A stretch of 64,000 bases of DNA from positions 2,542,001 to 2,606,000 of the forward strand of contig NZ_CP095072.1 in NCBI RefSeq assembly GCF_022919115.1, read 5' to 3'. Each line of letters opens with the position of its first letter. Position 1 is the first letter of the stretch. This DNA comes from Gracilibacillus caseinilyticus. Its GTDB lineage: Bacteria > Bacillota > Bacilli > Bacillales > Amphibacillaceae. The position numbers and the translations under genes are program-made. Under the pieces are notes generated by a model. The model did no database searches. It was not told where the DNA came from and was given only the letters and a program-made list of their open reading frames with translations. Of the stretch, positions 1-9,398 are shown piece after piece.

Positions 1-1
1 C

Positions 2-904
2 ATCGAATTAAAATTAACCGATCCTGCACTAAAGCAACAAGTGCAACGTAAATTAGAAAAAGAATGGGAGCTTTTCTTGGAGAAGGAACATTCTGTACAC
101 CAGTTGGCAGAAAGATTTAAACTCCCTGTGGAATCTCATCAGGTACAAACAGCTATCGCGGACAAGGTAGTTCAACAGTTAGACCAGTTTTTACAGGAAA
201 ATAAACAGTTGCAGCTAAAAAATTGGCTTGAATCAGCCATTTCTGAGCAAGACGTAGATGCTGCAGCACAATTACTGCGAATCAAAGCGATTGAGTTATT
301 AAATAAAGAAGAGACACAAGAGAAGATGGAGTCGATTATCAAGCAATATGCAGCATCCAAAGGGTTTCTTGGGAATATGGTATTGTCGATGTTTTCGAGT
401 GATGAACTCGCCATCAAAATTCTGAGGCTAGTGACCGAATACTTACAATCACAGGATGGAGTGCAATGGTTAAATCATGCTGTATCAAAAGAGTGGGAAG
501 CATGGTTAGATAAAGAACTGCAAATCATTGAACCATTTTTTAAAAAAGCCGATACACAGCATTTAATCAAAGCTATGATCATAGACAATATACCTGCCGA
601 TGATTGGCTGGATCATCCTGTTCAGGTTTACCTCACCCCTTTTTCGGATCAGATAAAAGAAAAGGTGTTACCGGTACTTGTGGAACAGCTCTTTGTGAAA
701 TTGGCAGAAAGCGTTCCGTCAATGCTAGCACAACTGGGCATTGAGAAAATGGTCGAACAGCAAGTAACATCGTTCCCAACGTCAAGGTTAGAGGAAATTA
801 TTCTATCTATTTCACGTAAGGAGTTTAAATTAATCACGTATCTTGGTGCCTTACTAGGTGGTTTTATTGGGTTATTTCAGGCCATTCTCTTTATCGTGGT
901 TTAA
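2..904 (+). CDS. yheB: DUF445 family membrane protein YheB, 5' truncated by the window
   Basis: The reading frame is open from base 2, so this is the last 300 residues of a longer protein; the GTG at 41 is internal, not the start. The visible part is amphipathic and helical with many Gln, Glu and Lys, and it ends in a hydrophobic segment (about the last 25 residues, rich in Gly, Leu and Phe) that reads as a C-terminal membrane anchor. This layout, and the position directly upstream of yheA, match B. subtilis YheB (DUF445, about 377 residues). The biochemical function of the family is not established. The end of the gene is 74 bases before yheA on the same strand, so the two probably form an operon. 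Confidence 0.8.
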   Translation: MELKLTDPALKQQVQRKLEKEWELFLEKEHSVHQLAERFKLPVESHQVQTAIADKVVQQLDQFLQENKQLQLKNWLESAISEQDVDAAAQLLRIKAIELLNKEETQEKMESIIKQYAASKGFLGNMVLSMFSSDELAIKILRLVTEYLQSQDGVQWLNHAVSKEWEAWLDKELQIIEPFFKKADTQHLIKAMIIDNIPADDWLDHPVQVYLTPFSDQIKEKVLPVLVEQLFVKLAESVPSMLAQLGIEKMVEQQVTSFPTSRLEEIILSISRKEFKLITYLGALLGGFIGLFQAILFIVV

Positions 905-978
905 AACTCTGTTATAGTGGTAAAGAAACATGTAAGAGTTTTTGCATGAAGGCAACTTAATTAGGAGGATTTCAATTT

Positions 979-1332
979 ATGTCAAATGTTTATGACACAG
1001 CACACGAGCTGGAAAAAGCTATTGCAGAAAGCGAAGAGTATAAGGATTTAAAAGCAGCTTACGATAAAGTAATGAGTGATCCAAACTCTAAGCAAATGTT
1101 CGATAATTTCCGTAATACCCAGTTAGAATTACAGCAAAAGCAAATGCAAGGTATGGAAATTACCGAAGAAGAAGTAGAAAAAGCAAAGCAAGTTGTAGAG
1201 CTTGTTCAACAACATGAGGATATTTCTAAACTAATGGAACAAGAGCAACGTGTGAATGTGTTAGTTAACGAACTTAGCAGAATCATTACGAAACCACTAG
1301 AAGAACTTTATGGTGCCAACGAGCAGCAATAA
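979..1332 (+). CDS. yheA: YheA, YlbF/YmcA family protein
   Basis: A 117-residue, almost entirely alpha-helical protein rich in Glu, Gln and Lys, with no membrane segment or signal. Size and composition match the YlbF/YmcA family, whose members YlbF and YmcA belong to the complex affecting RNase Y and competence, biofilm and sporulation in B. subtilis. YheA itself has no firmly assigned role. The start is set by a clear AGGAGG at about 963 with normal spacing to the ATG. It follows yheB on the same strand and is closed by a strong terminator at 1342-1372. Confidence 0.85.
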   Translation: MSNVYDTAHELEKAIAESEEYKDLKAAYDKVMSDPNSKQMFDNFRNTQLELQQKQMQGMEITEEEVEKAKQVVELVQQHEDISKLMEQEQRVNVLVNELSRIITKPLEELYGANEQQ

Positions 1333-1341
1333 ATATTCCAG

Positions 1342-1372
1342 AAGCTGCAGCAAATCGCTGCAGCTTTTTTTA
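1342..1372 (+). terminator. Rho-independent terminator after yheA
   Basis: A perfect 10-bp stem (AAGCTGCAGC / GCTGCAGCTT) with a five-base loop is followed by a run of seven T. It lies 10 bases after the yheA stop. Confidence 0.9.
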
Positions 1373-1444
1373 TGCTTTAGGGCGACTGAAAATGTTACGG
1401 AACAAAGTATAAGAAGATTTAACAAATAGAAGTATATGTTCCTT

Positions 1445-1721
1445 TAATATGGATTATGTCTAGCTTAGGTATTTATGGACAATGAGGGATGCACTCAATA
1501 TGCTAGCTCTTACAAAATAGAGTACCTATCCTAGCGCAGGCCAACCACGTAGACTCCCGCGGGATTGAGCAGGTGGTGAAGATCCACTTTGTAAAGCGGT
1601 CTTCTTTACAAAGTTAGCTTCAGTCGTGCCACGCAGGACGCAAGGTGGTTGGCCGGAGCGGTCTCCCAGCACATTAATATTTTAAAAATTATCACCAAGC
1701 TAGACATAATCCATATTATAG
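1445..1721 (-). repeat. Repeat family copy A (single-hairpin form)
   Basis: The copy is bounded by inverted repeats around AATATGGATTATGTCTAGCTT (left 1446-1466, right complement 1697-1717). The centre (about 1539-1660) is a large imperfect palindrome, beginning GGCCAACCAC and ending GTGGTTGGCC. It matches the first hairpin module of copies B and F in the opposite orientation. Similarity to copies D and E continues outward on the right to about 1770. There is no coding capacity. It lies between the yheA terminator and yhaQ. Confidence 0.85.
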
Positions 1722-1872
1722 GTAGCTTTATATATACTTAAATTAGTTAGAACCGCCCGGATGTAAGCCCAAGTTTTTCTTTAGGCAGAATCTAACATAT
1801 AATAAATTAAAGAACCTAATGAAACTTTTTATAGCGCTTAGTCGTATTAGTAGTAGAAGGGAGAGAAGAGGG

Positions 1873-2772
1873 ATGACATTAAAATTAGAGAATGTGACGA
1901 AGAAGTTCGGGCAGTTTACGGCTGTTGATAATCTGTCTCTCGAAATACCGGAGAAGAATATCTTTGGTTTTCTTGGTGCAAACGGTGCCGGCAAAACGAC
2001 AACCTTTCGAATGATTCTGAATTTGATTGATCAAACTTCCGGAAGCATTACATGGAATGGAGAAGTCATTGATTACAGCAAAAGCGATGTAATCGGTTAT
2101 TTGCCAGAGGAGCGAGGTTTATATCCAAAACTGAAGGTGCGTGACCAGTTAATCTACCTCGGTAAATTGCGGGGCATGAACAAGAAGGACGTTCTTGAAG
2201 AATTGACGAACTGGTTAGATCGTTTGAAAGTGCCGCAATATCTTGATAAAAAAGTAGAAGAATTATCAAAAGGAAATCAACAAAAAATTCAATTTATTTC
2301 TGCCGTGCTACATAAGCCGAAATTATTGATATTGGATGAACCCTTTACTGGATTAGACCCAGTCAATGTCGAAATGTTAAAAGAAGCAGTTATCGAATTA
2401 AAAGAATCCGGTACCTCGATCGTCTTTTCTTCACATCGGATGGAACATGTGGAAGAGCTTTGTCAGCATTTATGTATGATGCAGCACGGAAAACCAATAC
2501 TACATGGAAATATTCGTGAAATTAAGCGCTCGTTTGGAAAGAAAAATTTAACCGTTCAAGCGGATTTTGATTTATCATTTGTTGAACAAATACCTGGCGT
2601 AGCGAAAGTTAAATATGTACACGACGGTGTTTGGTGCCAAATCGAAAATGAGGATGTCTCACAACGTGTGCTACAGGAAATCACCAACAAAGGTTTTGTG
2701 CGTAAGTTTGAGTTGGATGAGCCGAGTCTGAACGACATATTCATTGAGAAAGCAGGTGAGTCTTATGAATAA
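1873..2772 (+). CDS. yhaQ: ABC transporter ATP-binding protein YhaQ
   Basis: This is the ATPase of a two-component ABC exporter related to NatAB-type sodium exporters. The 299-residue length from this ATG equals that of B. subtilis YhaQ, and GAGAGAAGAGGG just upstream serves as ribosome binding site; the frame stays open to 1819 but that part has no such site. The Walker A motif GANGAGKTT is at about residues 38-46, the ABC signature reads LSKGNQQK, Walker B is LLILDEPF, and an SSHRMEH switch His follows. The C-terminal ~80 residues are typical of the DrrA/NatA branch. It overlaps yhaP by 8 bases, so the two are translationally coupled. The substrate is not deducible. Confidence 0.88.
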   Translation: MTLKLENVTKKFGQFTAVDNLSLEIPEKNIFGFLGANGAGKTTTFRMILNLIDQTSGSITWNGEVIDYSKSDVIGYLPEERGLYPKLKVRDQLIYLGKLRGMNKKDVLEELTNWLDRLKVPQYLDKKVEELSKGNQQKIQFISAVLHKPKLLILDEPFTGLDPVNVEMLKEAVIELKESGTSIVFSSHRMEHVEELCQHLCMMQHGKPILHGNIREIKRSFGKKNLTVQADFDLSFVEQIPGVAKVKYVHDGVWCQIENEDVSQRVLQEITNKGFVRKFELDEPSLNDIFIEKAGESYE

Positions 2773-4024
2773 GTTTTGGACCGTTTTTGGTCATACGTAT
2801 ATTTCCAAAGTGAAATCGAAATCATTTCTCATCACTACCGCCATTTTTCTTGTGTTTATCATAGCTTTTTCCAATATTCAATCCATTATGGAGATGTTTA
2901 ATTCCGAAGATACGGATCATATAGCGGTTGTATCTGAGCAAGCAGAGCTTGTTGATGTCCTTTCCGAAAGGCTGGAAGCTGACGTAGAATTAGAATCGTT
3001 CGATGGTACGTTAGAAGAAGCGAAAGAAGCCGTAACGAATGAAGATTATACAGCTGCATTAGCAATCGATGAAACCAAAGGTGGACTACCGAGCGCAACT
3101 TACTACAGCACTGATTATTCCAATCAATCCTTGCAAAGTTCATTAGAAAATCAATTGCAGCAGATTAAAGTAGAAATGGCGACTAATCAATCAGGCATTG
3201 ATCCGACGGTTATCTCTTCTATCTATGAACCCGTGCAATTCGAAAATGAGTTAATTGCTACTGGCGATGGGAGTACCGAAAATGTAAAAACAGAGGAAGA
3301 ATTAAGCGGTGCACGAGGTCTGGTATATGTTATCTTATTTTTATTATACTTTGCGGTAATCTCCTATGGAAATATGATCGCAATGGATATTGCCAACGAA
3401 AAAACGTCGAGGGTAATGGAGATATTAATTTCGAGCTCTTCACCTGTCAGTCAAATGTTTGCGAAGATTCTAGGTATTGGTCTCGTAGGCTTAACACAAA
3501 TCGTTGCATTCTTAGCAGTTGGTTATATTATGATCACGCAGAAACAAGATCAATTCGCTGGTGAATTTTTTGAAACCTTTGGCTTATCCGATATTAATAT
3601 CGCAACCTTTGTATATGCGATCGTCTTTTTCTTATTAGGTTATTTCCTCTATGCTACACTCTCAGCGATGCTGGGTTCTTTGGTCAGCAGGACGGAAGAC
3701 GTGCAGCAATTGATGATGCCTGTTATTTTATTAATTGTAGCAGCCTTCATGATTTCGATGTTTGGCTTGAGTTCTCCAGATTCAACGTTAGTGGTCGTTT
3801 CGTCTTATATTCCATTTTTCTCCCCGATGGCCATGTTCTTGCGAGTAGGCTTACTCGATATCGCCATGTGGGAAGTGGGATTAAGTATATTAATTTTAAT
3901 AGCCTCCATTATCATTTTTGCCGTTATTGGAGCAAAAATCTATCGAGGCGGAGTACTCATGTATGGCTCATCGGCTTCATTGAAAGATTTCAAAAAAGCG
4001 TTGCAGTTATCTAAAAAAGATTAA
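2765..4024 (+). CDS. yhaP: ABC transporter permease YhaP (NatB-like)
   Basis: A 419-residue membrane protein, the same length as B. subtilis YhaP. It has an N-terminal membrane segment (about residues 20-40), a long extracytoplasmic domain (about 45-180), and then five or six closely packed membrane segments including the MDIANEKTSRVMEILISS region typical of the ABC2/NatB permease fold. The ATG at 2765 has AGGTGAG about 10 bases upstream and overlaps the yhaQ stop. With YhaQ it should form a membrane exporter. In NatAB relatives the substrate is Na+, but for YhaQP it is unproven. Confidence 0.88.
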   Translation: MNKFWTVFGHTYISKVKSKSFLITTAIFLVFIIAFSNIQSIMEMFNSEDTDHIAVVSEQAELVDVLSERLEADVELESFDGTLEEAKEAVTNEDYTAALAIDETKGGLPSATYYSTDYSNQSLQSSLENQLQQIKVEMATNQSGIDPTVISSIYEPVQFENELIATGDGSTENVKTEEELSGARGLVYVILFLLYFAVISYGNMIAMDIANEKTSRVMEILISSSSPVSQMFAKILGIGLVGLTQIVAFLAVGYIMITQKQDQFAGEFFETFGLSDINIATFVYAIVFFLLGYFLYATLSAMLGSLVSRTEDVQQLMMPVILLIVAAFMISMFGLSSPDSTLVVVSSYIPFFSPMAMFLRVGLLDIAMWEVGLSILILIASIIIFAVIGAKIYRGGVLMYGSSASLKDFKKALQLSKKD

Positions 4025-4032
4025 TAAAAATA

Positions 4033-4070
4033 AGGAAGAGCTATTTCGTCACAGCGAAATAGCTCTTCCT
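4033..4070. terminator. Bidirectional terminator between yhaP and a GNAT gene
   Basis: A perfect 16-bp stem (AGGAAGAGCTATTTCG and its complement) with a six-base loop lies between two convergent genes. A-rich sequence precedes it and TGTTTAAT follows, so it can serve both strands. Confidence 0.85.
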
Positions 4071-4072
4071 GT

Positions 4073-4585
4073 TTAATCTCCAATCCAAAAACGATGAATA
4101 ATATTTCCATTGTTGTCTACATAATCATCTGCTGCTTTTCCACCGTTATGTATAATCACTTTCTTCGATGCGACGTTATCAGCATCACATGTAATGAGTA
4201 CTTGTTTAATGCCTAATTCTTTCGCTTTTTCTAATGCTAATTGAAGCATGATGTTCGCATATCCTTTTCCTCTTTCACTTGGACGGATGCCATAGCCAAT
4301 ATGACCACCAGACTCAAGCAAAAAATTATTTAAGTAGTGTCGGATATTCACTACTCCGATTACTCTCTCTTCATCAACGAGCCAATACGTTGTGTCCGGC
4401 ACCCAGTTTTGTGGGATATTGCCGGTATGATGATCTTCATAGAAAGCCAGTAATTTATCCATATCATCAGGAAATTGCGCGATAACCCAAGGTATCATTT
4501 GTTCCTGACTTTCTTCCCATTCCAGATAAAATGACTGATATGCATTACTCCAGCTTTTTTCTGGTTTGACTAAATGAAGCGTCAT
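4073..4585 (-). CDS. GNAT family N-acetyltransferase
   Basis: A 170-residue single-domain acetyltransferase. The acetyl-CoA motif A is seen as IRPSERGKGYANIMLQLALEKA (about residues 101-122), followed by the VLITCDADNVASKKV stretch and an NGG turn before the last strands, as in many GNAT enzymes annotated in Bacillus as predicted acetyltransferases. The substrate cannot be read from sequence. It faces yhaP convergently and shares its terminator. The gene lies between the yhaQP and yhaON blocks, so it looks like an independent insertion into conserved order. Confidence 0.85.
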   Translation of the reverse strand: MTLHLVKPEKSWSNAYQSFYLEWEESQEQMIPWVIAQFPDDMDKLLAFYEDHHTGNIPQNWVPDTTYWLVDEERVIGVVNIRHYLNNFLLESGGHIGYGIRPSERGKGYANIMLQLALEKAKELGIKQVLITCDADNVASKKVIIHNGGKAADDYVDNNGNIIHRFWIGD

Positions 4586-4704
4586 TGCAATACACCCCTT
4601 ATTTAGTTAATATATTTATTCTAGCATAAAATTCCACATTTAATAGAAACGAACGTGCATTCTATTTTGTGCTCTGCTAAAATAGATATATAGGAGGGAA
4701 AGAC

Positions 4705-5922
4705 ATGAGGAAAGCGATCAAATTTATACATTGTGCGGATTTACATTTAGACAGTCCGTTTAAAGGGTTAAAAGATTTACCAGAGGAATGGCTAACCGAA
4801 ATACGAAAAAGCACCTTTAAGGCATTAGACAGGCTGGTCGAACAGGCGATTGACTTAGAAGTTGATTTTGTCATCATGGTGGGAGATCTTTTTGATCAGG
4901 AGCAGCAAAGCATGCAAGCCCATATGGCATTACGAGATGCTTTTCAGCGTCTGCAAAAGTACGATATACCTGTATTTGTGTCCTTTGGTAATCATGATTT
5001 TCTAAGCAGTCAGACTTTTCCGCGTAATTATCCGGACAATGTTCATGTTTTTGACTCAGAAAACGTATCAGAGATTCCCTTCTTTAAAAGAGGTAAATTA
5101 ATGGCGAATGTGTATGGATTCAGTTATTACCATCGCGCCGTTCTTACAAATAAAGTGAAGGAATATCAGTTAACAAATGATGATTGCTTCCATATCGCGA
5201 CCTTACATGGCAGTCTAGGTAATGAAAAAACGAATGAGCATGCGGTGTACGCTCCATTTCAATTATCGGATCTGAAACAGTCGGGGTTTGATTACTGGGC
5301 ATTAGGCCATATACATAAACGAGAAGTGCTGGCAGAGAATCCGATGGTTGTTTATCCTGGTAATATTCAAGGCCGATCCACTAAGGAAACAGGTTCTAAA
5401 GGATGTTACGTCGTCACGATGACAAATAATCAAACGGATTTAGAATTTCTACCACTGGCACCAATCGAATTACGAAAACTGAAAATAAATGCTAGTGATT
5501 GGAACGACATGACGAAAACAACAGAAGAAATAGCAGCGCAGCTTCAACATCAGCAGAGGCAGGAAAAAATACTGACCCAGCTGACTTTCGAACAAGTACC
5601 AGAGCACTGTGAGCATTGGTTTAAGCAAGGTTTTATCGATGAAATGATAGACTATCTTAACCAATCGTCACATATGAATTATGTGATCAACTATAAATGG
5701 AGTAAAGCAGCAAAACGGTCGCAATGGATACAAGGTGGGCGTTTTTTAGATGAGTTAAACCATGCATTACAGGATACAGAGATCGAACAAATCAACCAGA
5801 TGTTATGGCAACATACAGATGGGCGCAAATGGTTAGGAAAACTGGACGAAGCAGACAAACAAGATATCGAGAAAGAAGCAGCATTTTTACTTGATCAATT
5901 ATTGCATGAAAAGGAGGTGTAA
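4705..5922 (+). CDS. yhaO: DNA repair exonuclease YhaO (SbcD/Mre11-like metallophosphoesterase)
   Basis: A 405-residue calcineurin-like phosphoesterase with the Mre11/SbcD metal-binding motifs in order: CADLHLD at about residue 9, VGDLFDQ at about 59, FGNHDF at about 97, LHG at about 169 and GHIHKRE at about 201. The rest is a helical C-terminal region that would contact its ATPase partner. The ATG follows AGGAGGG at 4692. The gene ends 2 bases before yhaN, the predicted SbcC-like partner. By analogy with SbcCD the pair would process DNA ends or hairpins, but the YhaON substrate is not settled. Confidence 0.9.
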   Translation: MRKAIKFIHCADLHLDSPFKGLKDLPEEWLTEIRKSTFKALDRLVEQAIDLEVDFVIMVGDLFDQEQQSMQAHMALRDAFQRLQKYDIPVFVSFGNHDFLSSQTFPRNYPDNVHVFDSENVSEIPFFKRGKLMANVYGFSYYHRAVLTNKVKEYQLTNDDCFHIATLHGSLGNEKTNEHAVYAPFQLSDLKQSGFDYWALGHIHKREVLAENPMVVYPGNIQGRSTKETGSKGCYVVTMTNNQTDLEFLPLAPIELRKLKINASDWNDMTKTTEEIAAQLQHQQRQEKILTQLTFEQVPEHCEHWFKQGFIDEMIDYLNQSSHMNYVINYKWSKAAKRSQWIQGGRFLDELNHALQDTEIEQINQMLWQHTDGRKWLGKLDEADKQDIEKEAAFLLDQLLHEKEV

Positions 5923-5924
5923 TC

Positions 5925-8771
5925 ATGCGGATTGAACAGATAGAAATCTATGGATTTGGCAAGTGGATCGATCAAACTTTTATGTTTAATAAAACTACCT
6001 GTATTGAAATTGCCGGTGATAATGAGGCAGGAAAGTCAACATTACGGCAATTTATCCTTTATGTATTATTTGGAATGAAGACAAAAGAACTGGAACGCTA
6101 TATACCTAAGCAAGGGTCAGTAATTGGTGGAAGATTAACAATTACTGGTTTGTCTGAACAAACCGTAACAATTGAACGTGTGCAAGGGAAGCAGAAAAAT
6201 CAAGCTGTAGTTTACGGTAGTGACGGAATGAAAATGGACGAGGTTTGGTTGATGGAGGCATTACAAGGCATAGACAAAGAACAATTTCAATCGATTTATA
6301 CATTTGATGCCCATGATTTACAGCAAGTCCAGCACATTGATGGAGAAGCATTGCACGATATTCTGCTTGCCATAGGGATGACAGGTTCAAACAGAATCTA
6401 TTATGCAGAGAAGAATATAGAAAAACAGACAGCGGAATTATTTAAACCATACGGCAAAAAGCCAGAACTGAACCAGTTGTTTCAAGAGTTATCGGTTCTG
6501 CAGCAGAAATGGGATGAGGCAAAAGCAGAAGAAGCAAAATACCGTTCATACTTAGCAGAAATAGAAAATAGTGAAGCTAAACTTAGTGAGTGGAAGCAAG
6601 AGCAGAAAGCTGTCGATGATCAACTCGGAATGATAGAAAAAAGGCTGAGCCATTATCCCATCATTTCCGAATATTATTTCGTGACGGCTGAATTGAATAG
6701 GCATGACCAACAGATAACGTTCCCAGTTGACGGAATAGACCGATTGAACGAATGGAAAGAAACTCTCTTACCTTTGCAAAGTGAAGCGCAAGTTTTACAG
6801 AACAGCAAAGAAGAGTTAGAAAATAAGATAAGCACTACCACTCTTTTGCCATCGATTGAACTAGACGAAGTAAAGCAAGGCGTGCAATTACAACAAGAAA
6901 TTGCCGAAATCAAACAAAACATAAAAGAGAAAGAAAAGCTTCACATTGAAATGGAGAAGGAAATTACCAATAAGCTAAATAGTTTGCAAATACAGTTAGA
7001 CATTCCGCAATTACAGGGAATGGATTTCCCGTTTTATCTGGAAGAAGCCTGGTCTGAACTAGGTGCACAGCTAGACAAGCTGACTGTTGAGAAGCAATAT
7101 GTCGGTTCAGATCTGGCATCGACCGCAAAATTGAAGCAAGAACGCCAGCAGGAAAAAGCAAGGCTGGAACAATCCGCACGCCCTGTGAGACAGATTGAGC
7201 AATGGCAACAAGAGCTAGAAGATGCAGAACAGCAAGAAACATACAATAAACAACAGAAGAAATTCCAGCAGTGGCAACAAGCGTATGCTAAACAACATCA
7301 GACAGCAAGCATTGTGCTAATCGTAGGCGTATTGCTTGCAGGCATCTTGCTTGTTACTTCTTTTCTGAACGGTTCGCTAATGGTCTTGATACTTTCAGTT
7401 GTACAATATGGAGCTGTTCGTATATATGGCAAAACATTTAGGAAATGGCTTCAACCTGAGCAGTCGAACAATGTGAACTGGACACAATCTGATATCACCG
7501 AGCGAAAAGAAGCCCTCAACAAACAGCAAAAAATCCAGGAACAGTTACGAAAAGTAGAAAAGGATATCCAGCATTATCAGTTGGAGCAACTAAAACTGGA
7601 GGAAAGAATCAGTTTTATTGAGGAGAGAATACAGCAAGTCGAGCAAAAAATTACTGATCATCAAGAGGATTATCCCTTCCTTGAGCAAGTAGCATTACCA
7701 TATTGGACGAGGTTGTATCAACAACTGATCTTGCAAAAGGAAAAGCTAGAGATATGGAATGATCAGCAAAACGAGCTTAACGAATGGAAAGAGATCCAAA
7801 TATCCAAACAAAAAGCATTGCAACACCTTTCTGTAAAAGCGGAGAATCTTTCCCATATTCTCGCGAATGAAGAGGGGAAACAGCAACAATTGCGAGAGTG
7901 GAAGGCAAGGCTAGAAGAAATTTCATTCCAGCTAGAAGCAGTACAAAAAAGGCAAGTTCCATACCAGCAAGAGATAGCCCAACTCCTCGATAAAGCAGCA
8001 GTCGACACGGAAGAAGCATTTATTGAAAAAGGGGAGTATTATGCAAAAGTGCAACACTTAACCCAGCAATCCCGACAGACTTATGACCGCCTAGCGGTAC
8101 TATTTACGAATCAGTCTATCACTGAATTTTCGAAGGGATCATTCGAAGACGAACAAGTTTTACAACAGCAACGAGCAGAATTAATCAAAAAAAGGGACGC
8201 GCTTTCGAATAATATGAATGAGGAACAATCACGCTTAAGTGATCAGAAGGCAAATGTTGCGCTGTTAGAAAGAAATGAAGATGTTTCCGTATTAAAGCAT
8301 CAAATCGCTCTAAAGCAGGAAGAAGCCGAGTCGATAGCGAAGAAATGGTCTGTGTACCAGCTCGCATGGAAAAGTTTACAACAGGCAAAGTCGAGTTATT
8401 CACAAAAGTATATGCCGAAAGTTTTTAATCAGGCTAGTCAGTACTTTAAACAGCTGACATTACAGCGATACTTGCAAATCTTAATTGAAGACAATCAAAG
8501 AATAATAGTGGAAGACAAGGATGGCTATTTGTTTTCGATCGATGAATTGTCCCAGGCAACTAGAGACCAGCTGTATATAGCATTACGCTTTGCATTAAGT
8601 CAGGTCATGTCAGAGACACTGGCAATGCCCTTTTTAATTGATGATGGGTTTGTTCATTTTGACAATAAGCGAAAAAAAGAAATGTTGACACTCGTTAATC
8701 AAATAAGTCAAGATCATCAAGTGCTTTATTTCACAGCGAACGCCACGGAAAAAGCGAGTATAACTTTATAG
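5925..8771 (+). CDS. yhaN: YhaN, SbcC/Rad50-like AAA ATPase
   Basis: A 948-residue ATPase (B. subtilis YhaN is about 960). Walker A is GDNEAGKST at about residues 31-39. The two ATPase halves are separated by a long coiled coil rich in Gln, Glu and Lys, and the C-terminal half carries the signature-like LSQATRDQLYIALR and Walker B LIDDGFVHFD. At about residues 463-500 the coiled coil is broken by two hydrophobic helices that read as a membrane hairpin, which canonical SbcC lacks (it has a zinc hook there). This implies a membrane-tethered nuclease complex with YhaO. The start is firm, with AAGGAGGTG 5 bases upstream. Confidence 0.9.
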   Translation: MRIEQIEIYGFGKWIDQTFMFNKTTCIEIAGDNEAGKSTLRQFILYVLFGMKTKELERYIPKQGSVIGGRLTITGLSEQTVTIERVQGKQKNQAVVYGSDGMKMDEVWLMEALQGIDKEQFQSIYTFDAHDLQQVQHIDGEALHDILLAIGMTGSNRIYYAEKNIEKQTAELFKPYGKKPELNQLFQELSVLQQKWDEAKAEEAKYRSYLAEIENSEAKLSEWKQEQKAVDDQLGMIEKRLSHYPIISEYYFVTAELNRHDQQITFPVDGIDRLNEWKETLLPLQSEAQVLQNSKEELENKISTTTLLPSIELDEVKQGVQLQQEIAEIKQNIKEKEKLHIEMEKEITNKLNSLQIQLDIPQLQGMDFPFYLEEAWSELGAQLDKLTVEKQYVGSDLASTAKLKQERQQEKARLEQSARPVRQIEQWQQELEDAEQQETYNKQQKKFQQWQQAYAKQHQTASIVLIVGVLLAGILLVTSFLNGSLMVLILSVVQYGAVRIYGKTFRKWLQPEQSNNVNWTQSDITERKEALNKQQKIQEQLRKVEKDIQHYQLEQLKLEERISFIEERIQQVEQKITDHQEDYPFLEQVALPYWTRLYQQLILQKEKLEIWNDQQNELNEWKEIQISKQKALQHLSVKAENLSHILANEEGKQQQLREWKARLEEISFQLEAVQKRQVPYQQEIAQLLDKAAVDTEEAFIEKGEYYAKVQHLTQQSRQTYDRLAVLFTNQSITEFSKGSFEDEQVLQQQRAELIKKRDALSNNMNEEQSRLSDQKANVALLERNEDVSVLKHQIALKQEEAESIAKKWSVYQLAWKSLQQAKSSYSQKYMPKVFNQASQYFKQLTLQRYLQILIEDNQRIIVEDKDGYLFSIDELSQATRDQLYIALRFALSQVMSETLAMPFLIDDGFVHFDNKRKKEMLTLVNQISQDHQVLYFTANATEKASITL

Positions 8772-8785
8772 AGGAGAGGATTGAC

Positions 8786-9187
8786 ATGGACAGGATCATA
8801 TATAAAAGCGATGCCTTAATCACACCTAAGCACTTAGCGGAAGTGTTTGAAGCTTCCGGAATCAGAAGACCTGCTGATGATTTGGACCGTTTACAGCGAA
8901 TGTTGGAGCACGCCAACATACTGATTACCGCTTGGGATCAGGAGATGTTAGTCGGAGTTGCAAGAGGGTTGACTGATTTTAGTTATTGCTGCTACTTGTC
9001 TGATTTGGCAGTGGATCAAGCGTATCAACATCGGGGAATAGGAAAGCAGCTGATCGAAGAAGTGAAACAGCAAATAAACGATCAGGTAGCGTTAATTCTA
9101 TTATCTGCACAAAATGCGATGGACTATTACCCGAAGGTAGGGTTTGATCAAATCGATAATGGCTTCATTATCAAACGTTCTAGATAA
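8786..9187 (+). CDS. GNAT family N-acetyltransferase
   Basis: A 133-residue acetyltransferase with motif A LAVDQAYQHRGIGKQLIEEV at about residues 73-92 (Q/R-x-x-G-x-G/A type) and the typical YYPKVGFD ending. It starts 15 bases after yhaN with GAGGAGAGG as ribosome binding site, so it is probably co-transcribed with yhaON. In B. subtilis yhaM occupies this position; here yhaM lies on the other strand further on. The substrate is unknown. Confidence 0.85.
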   Translation: MDRIIYKSDALITPKHLAEVFEASGIRRPADDLDRLQRMLEHANILITAWDQEMLVGVARGLTDFSYCCYLSDLAVDQAYQHRGIGKQLIEEVKQQINDQVALILLSAQNAMDYYPKVGFDQIDNGFIIKRSR

Positions 9188-9199
9188 TAGTCAAATAGG

Positions 9200-9237
9200 A
9201 AAAGATCTACATGTTATAAATTGTAGATCTTTTTTTA
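9200..9237 (+). terminator. Terminator after the yhaON-GNAT operon
   Basis: An 11-bp stem (AAAGATCTACA / TGTAGATCTTT) with a ten-base loop is followed by a T run. Confidence 0.9.
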
Positions 9238-9310
9238 CACGTTAGGAAAGCATAAAATTTTAGCAATGAAGTAGCTCGACGTAGTAAAAATTTAAGTTGT
9301 ACCAAGTATA

Positions 9311-9358
9311 AGAAAAACTACGGCACTTGCTAAGACGAGGCGAATGCCGAGTTTTTCT
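9311..9358. repeat. Isolated long hairpin next to repeat copy B
   Basis: AGAAAAACTACGGCA (9311-9325) pairs with TGCCGAGTTTTTCT (9345-9358) across a 19-base loop, with one bulged base. The right arm ends in a T-rich run, so it could also act as a terminator. I see only one copy in the window. Confidence 0.6.
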
Positions 9359-9398
9359 AATAAAAGAAAGATTTCCTCTAGATGGAGTATGGATTCTG

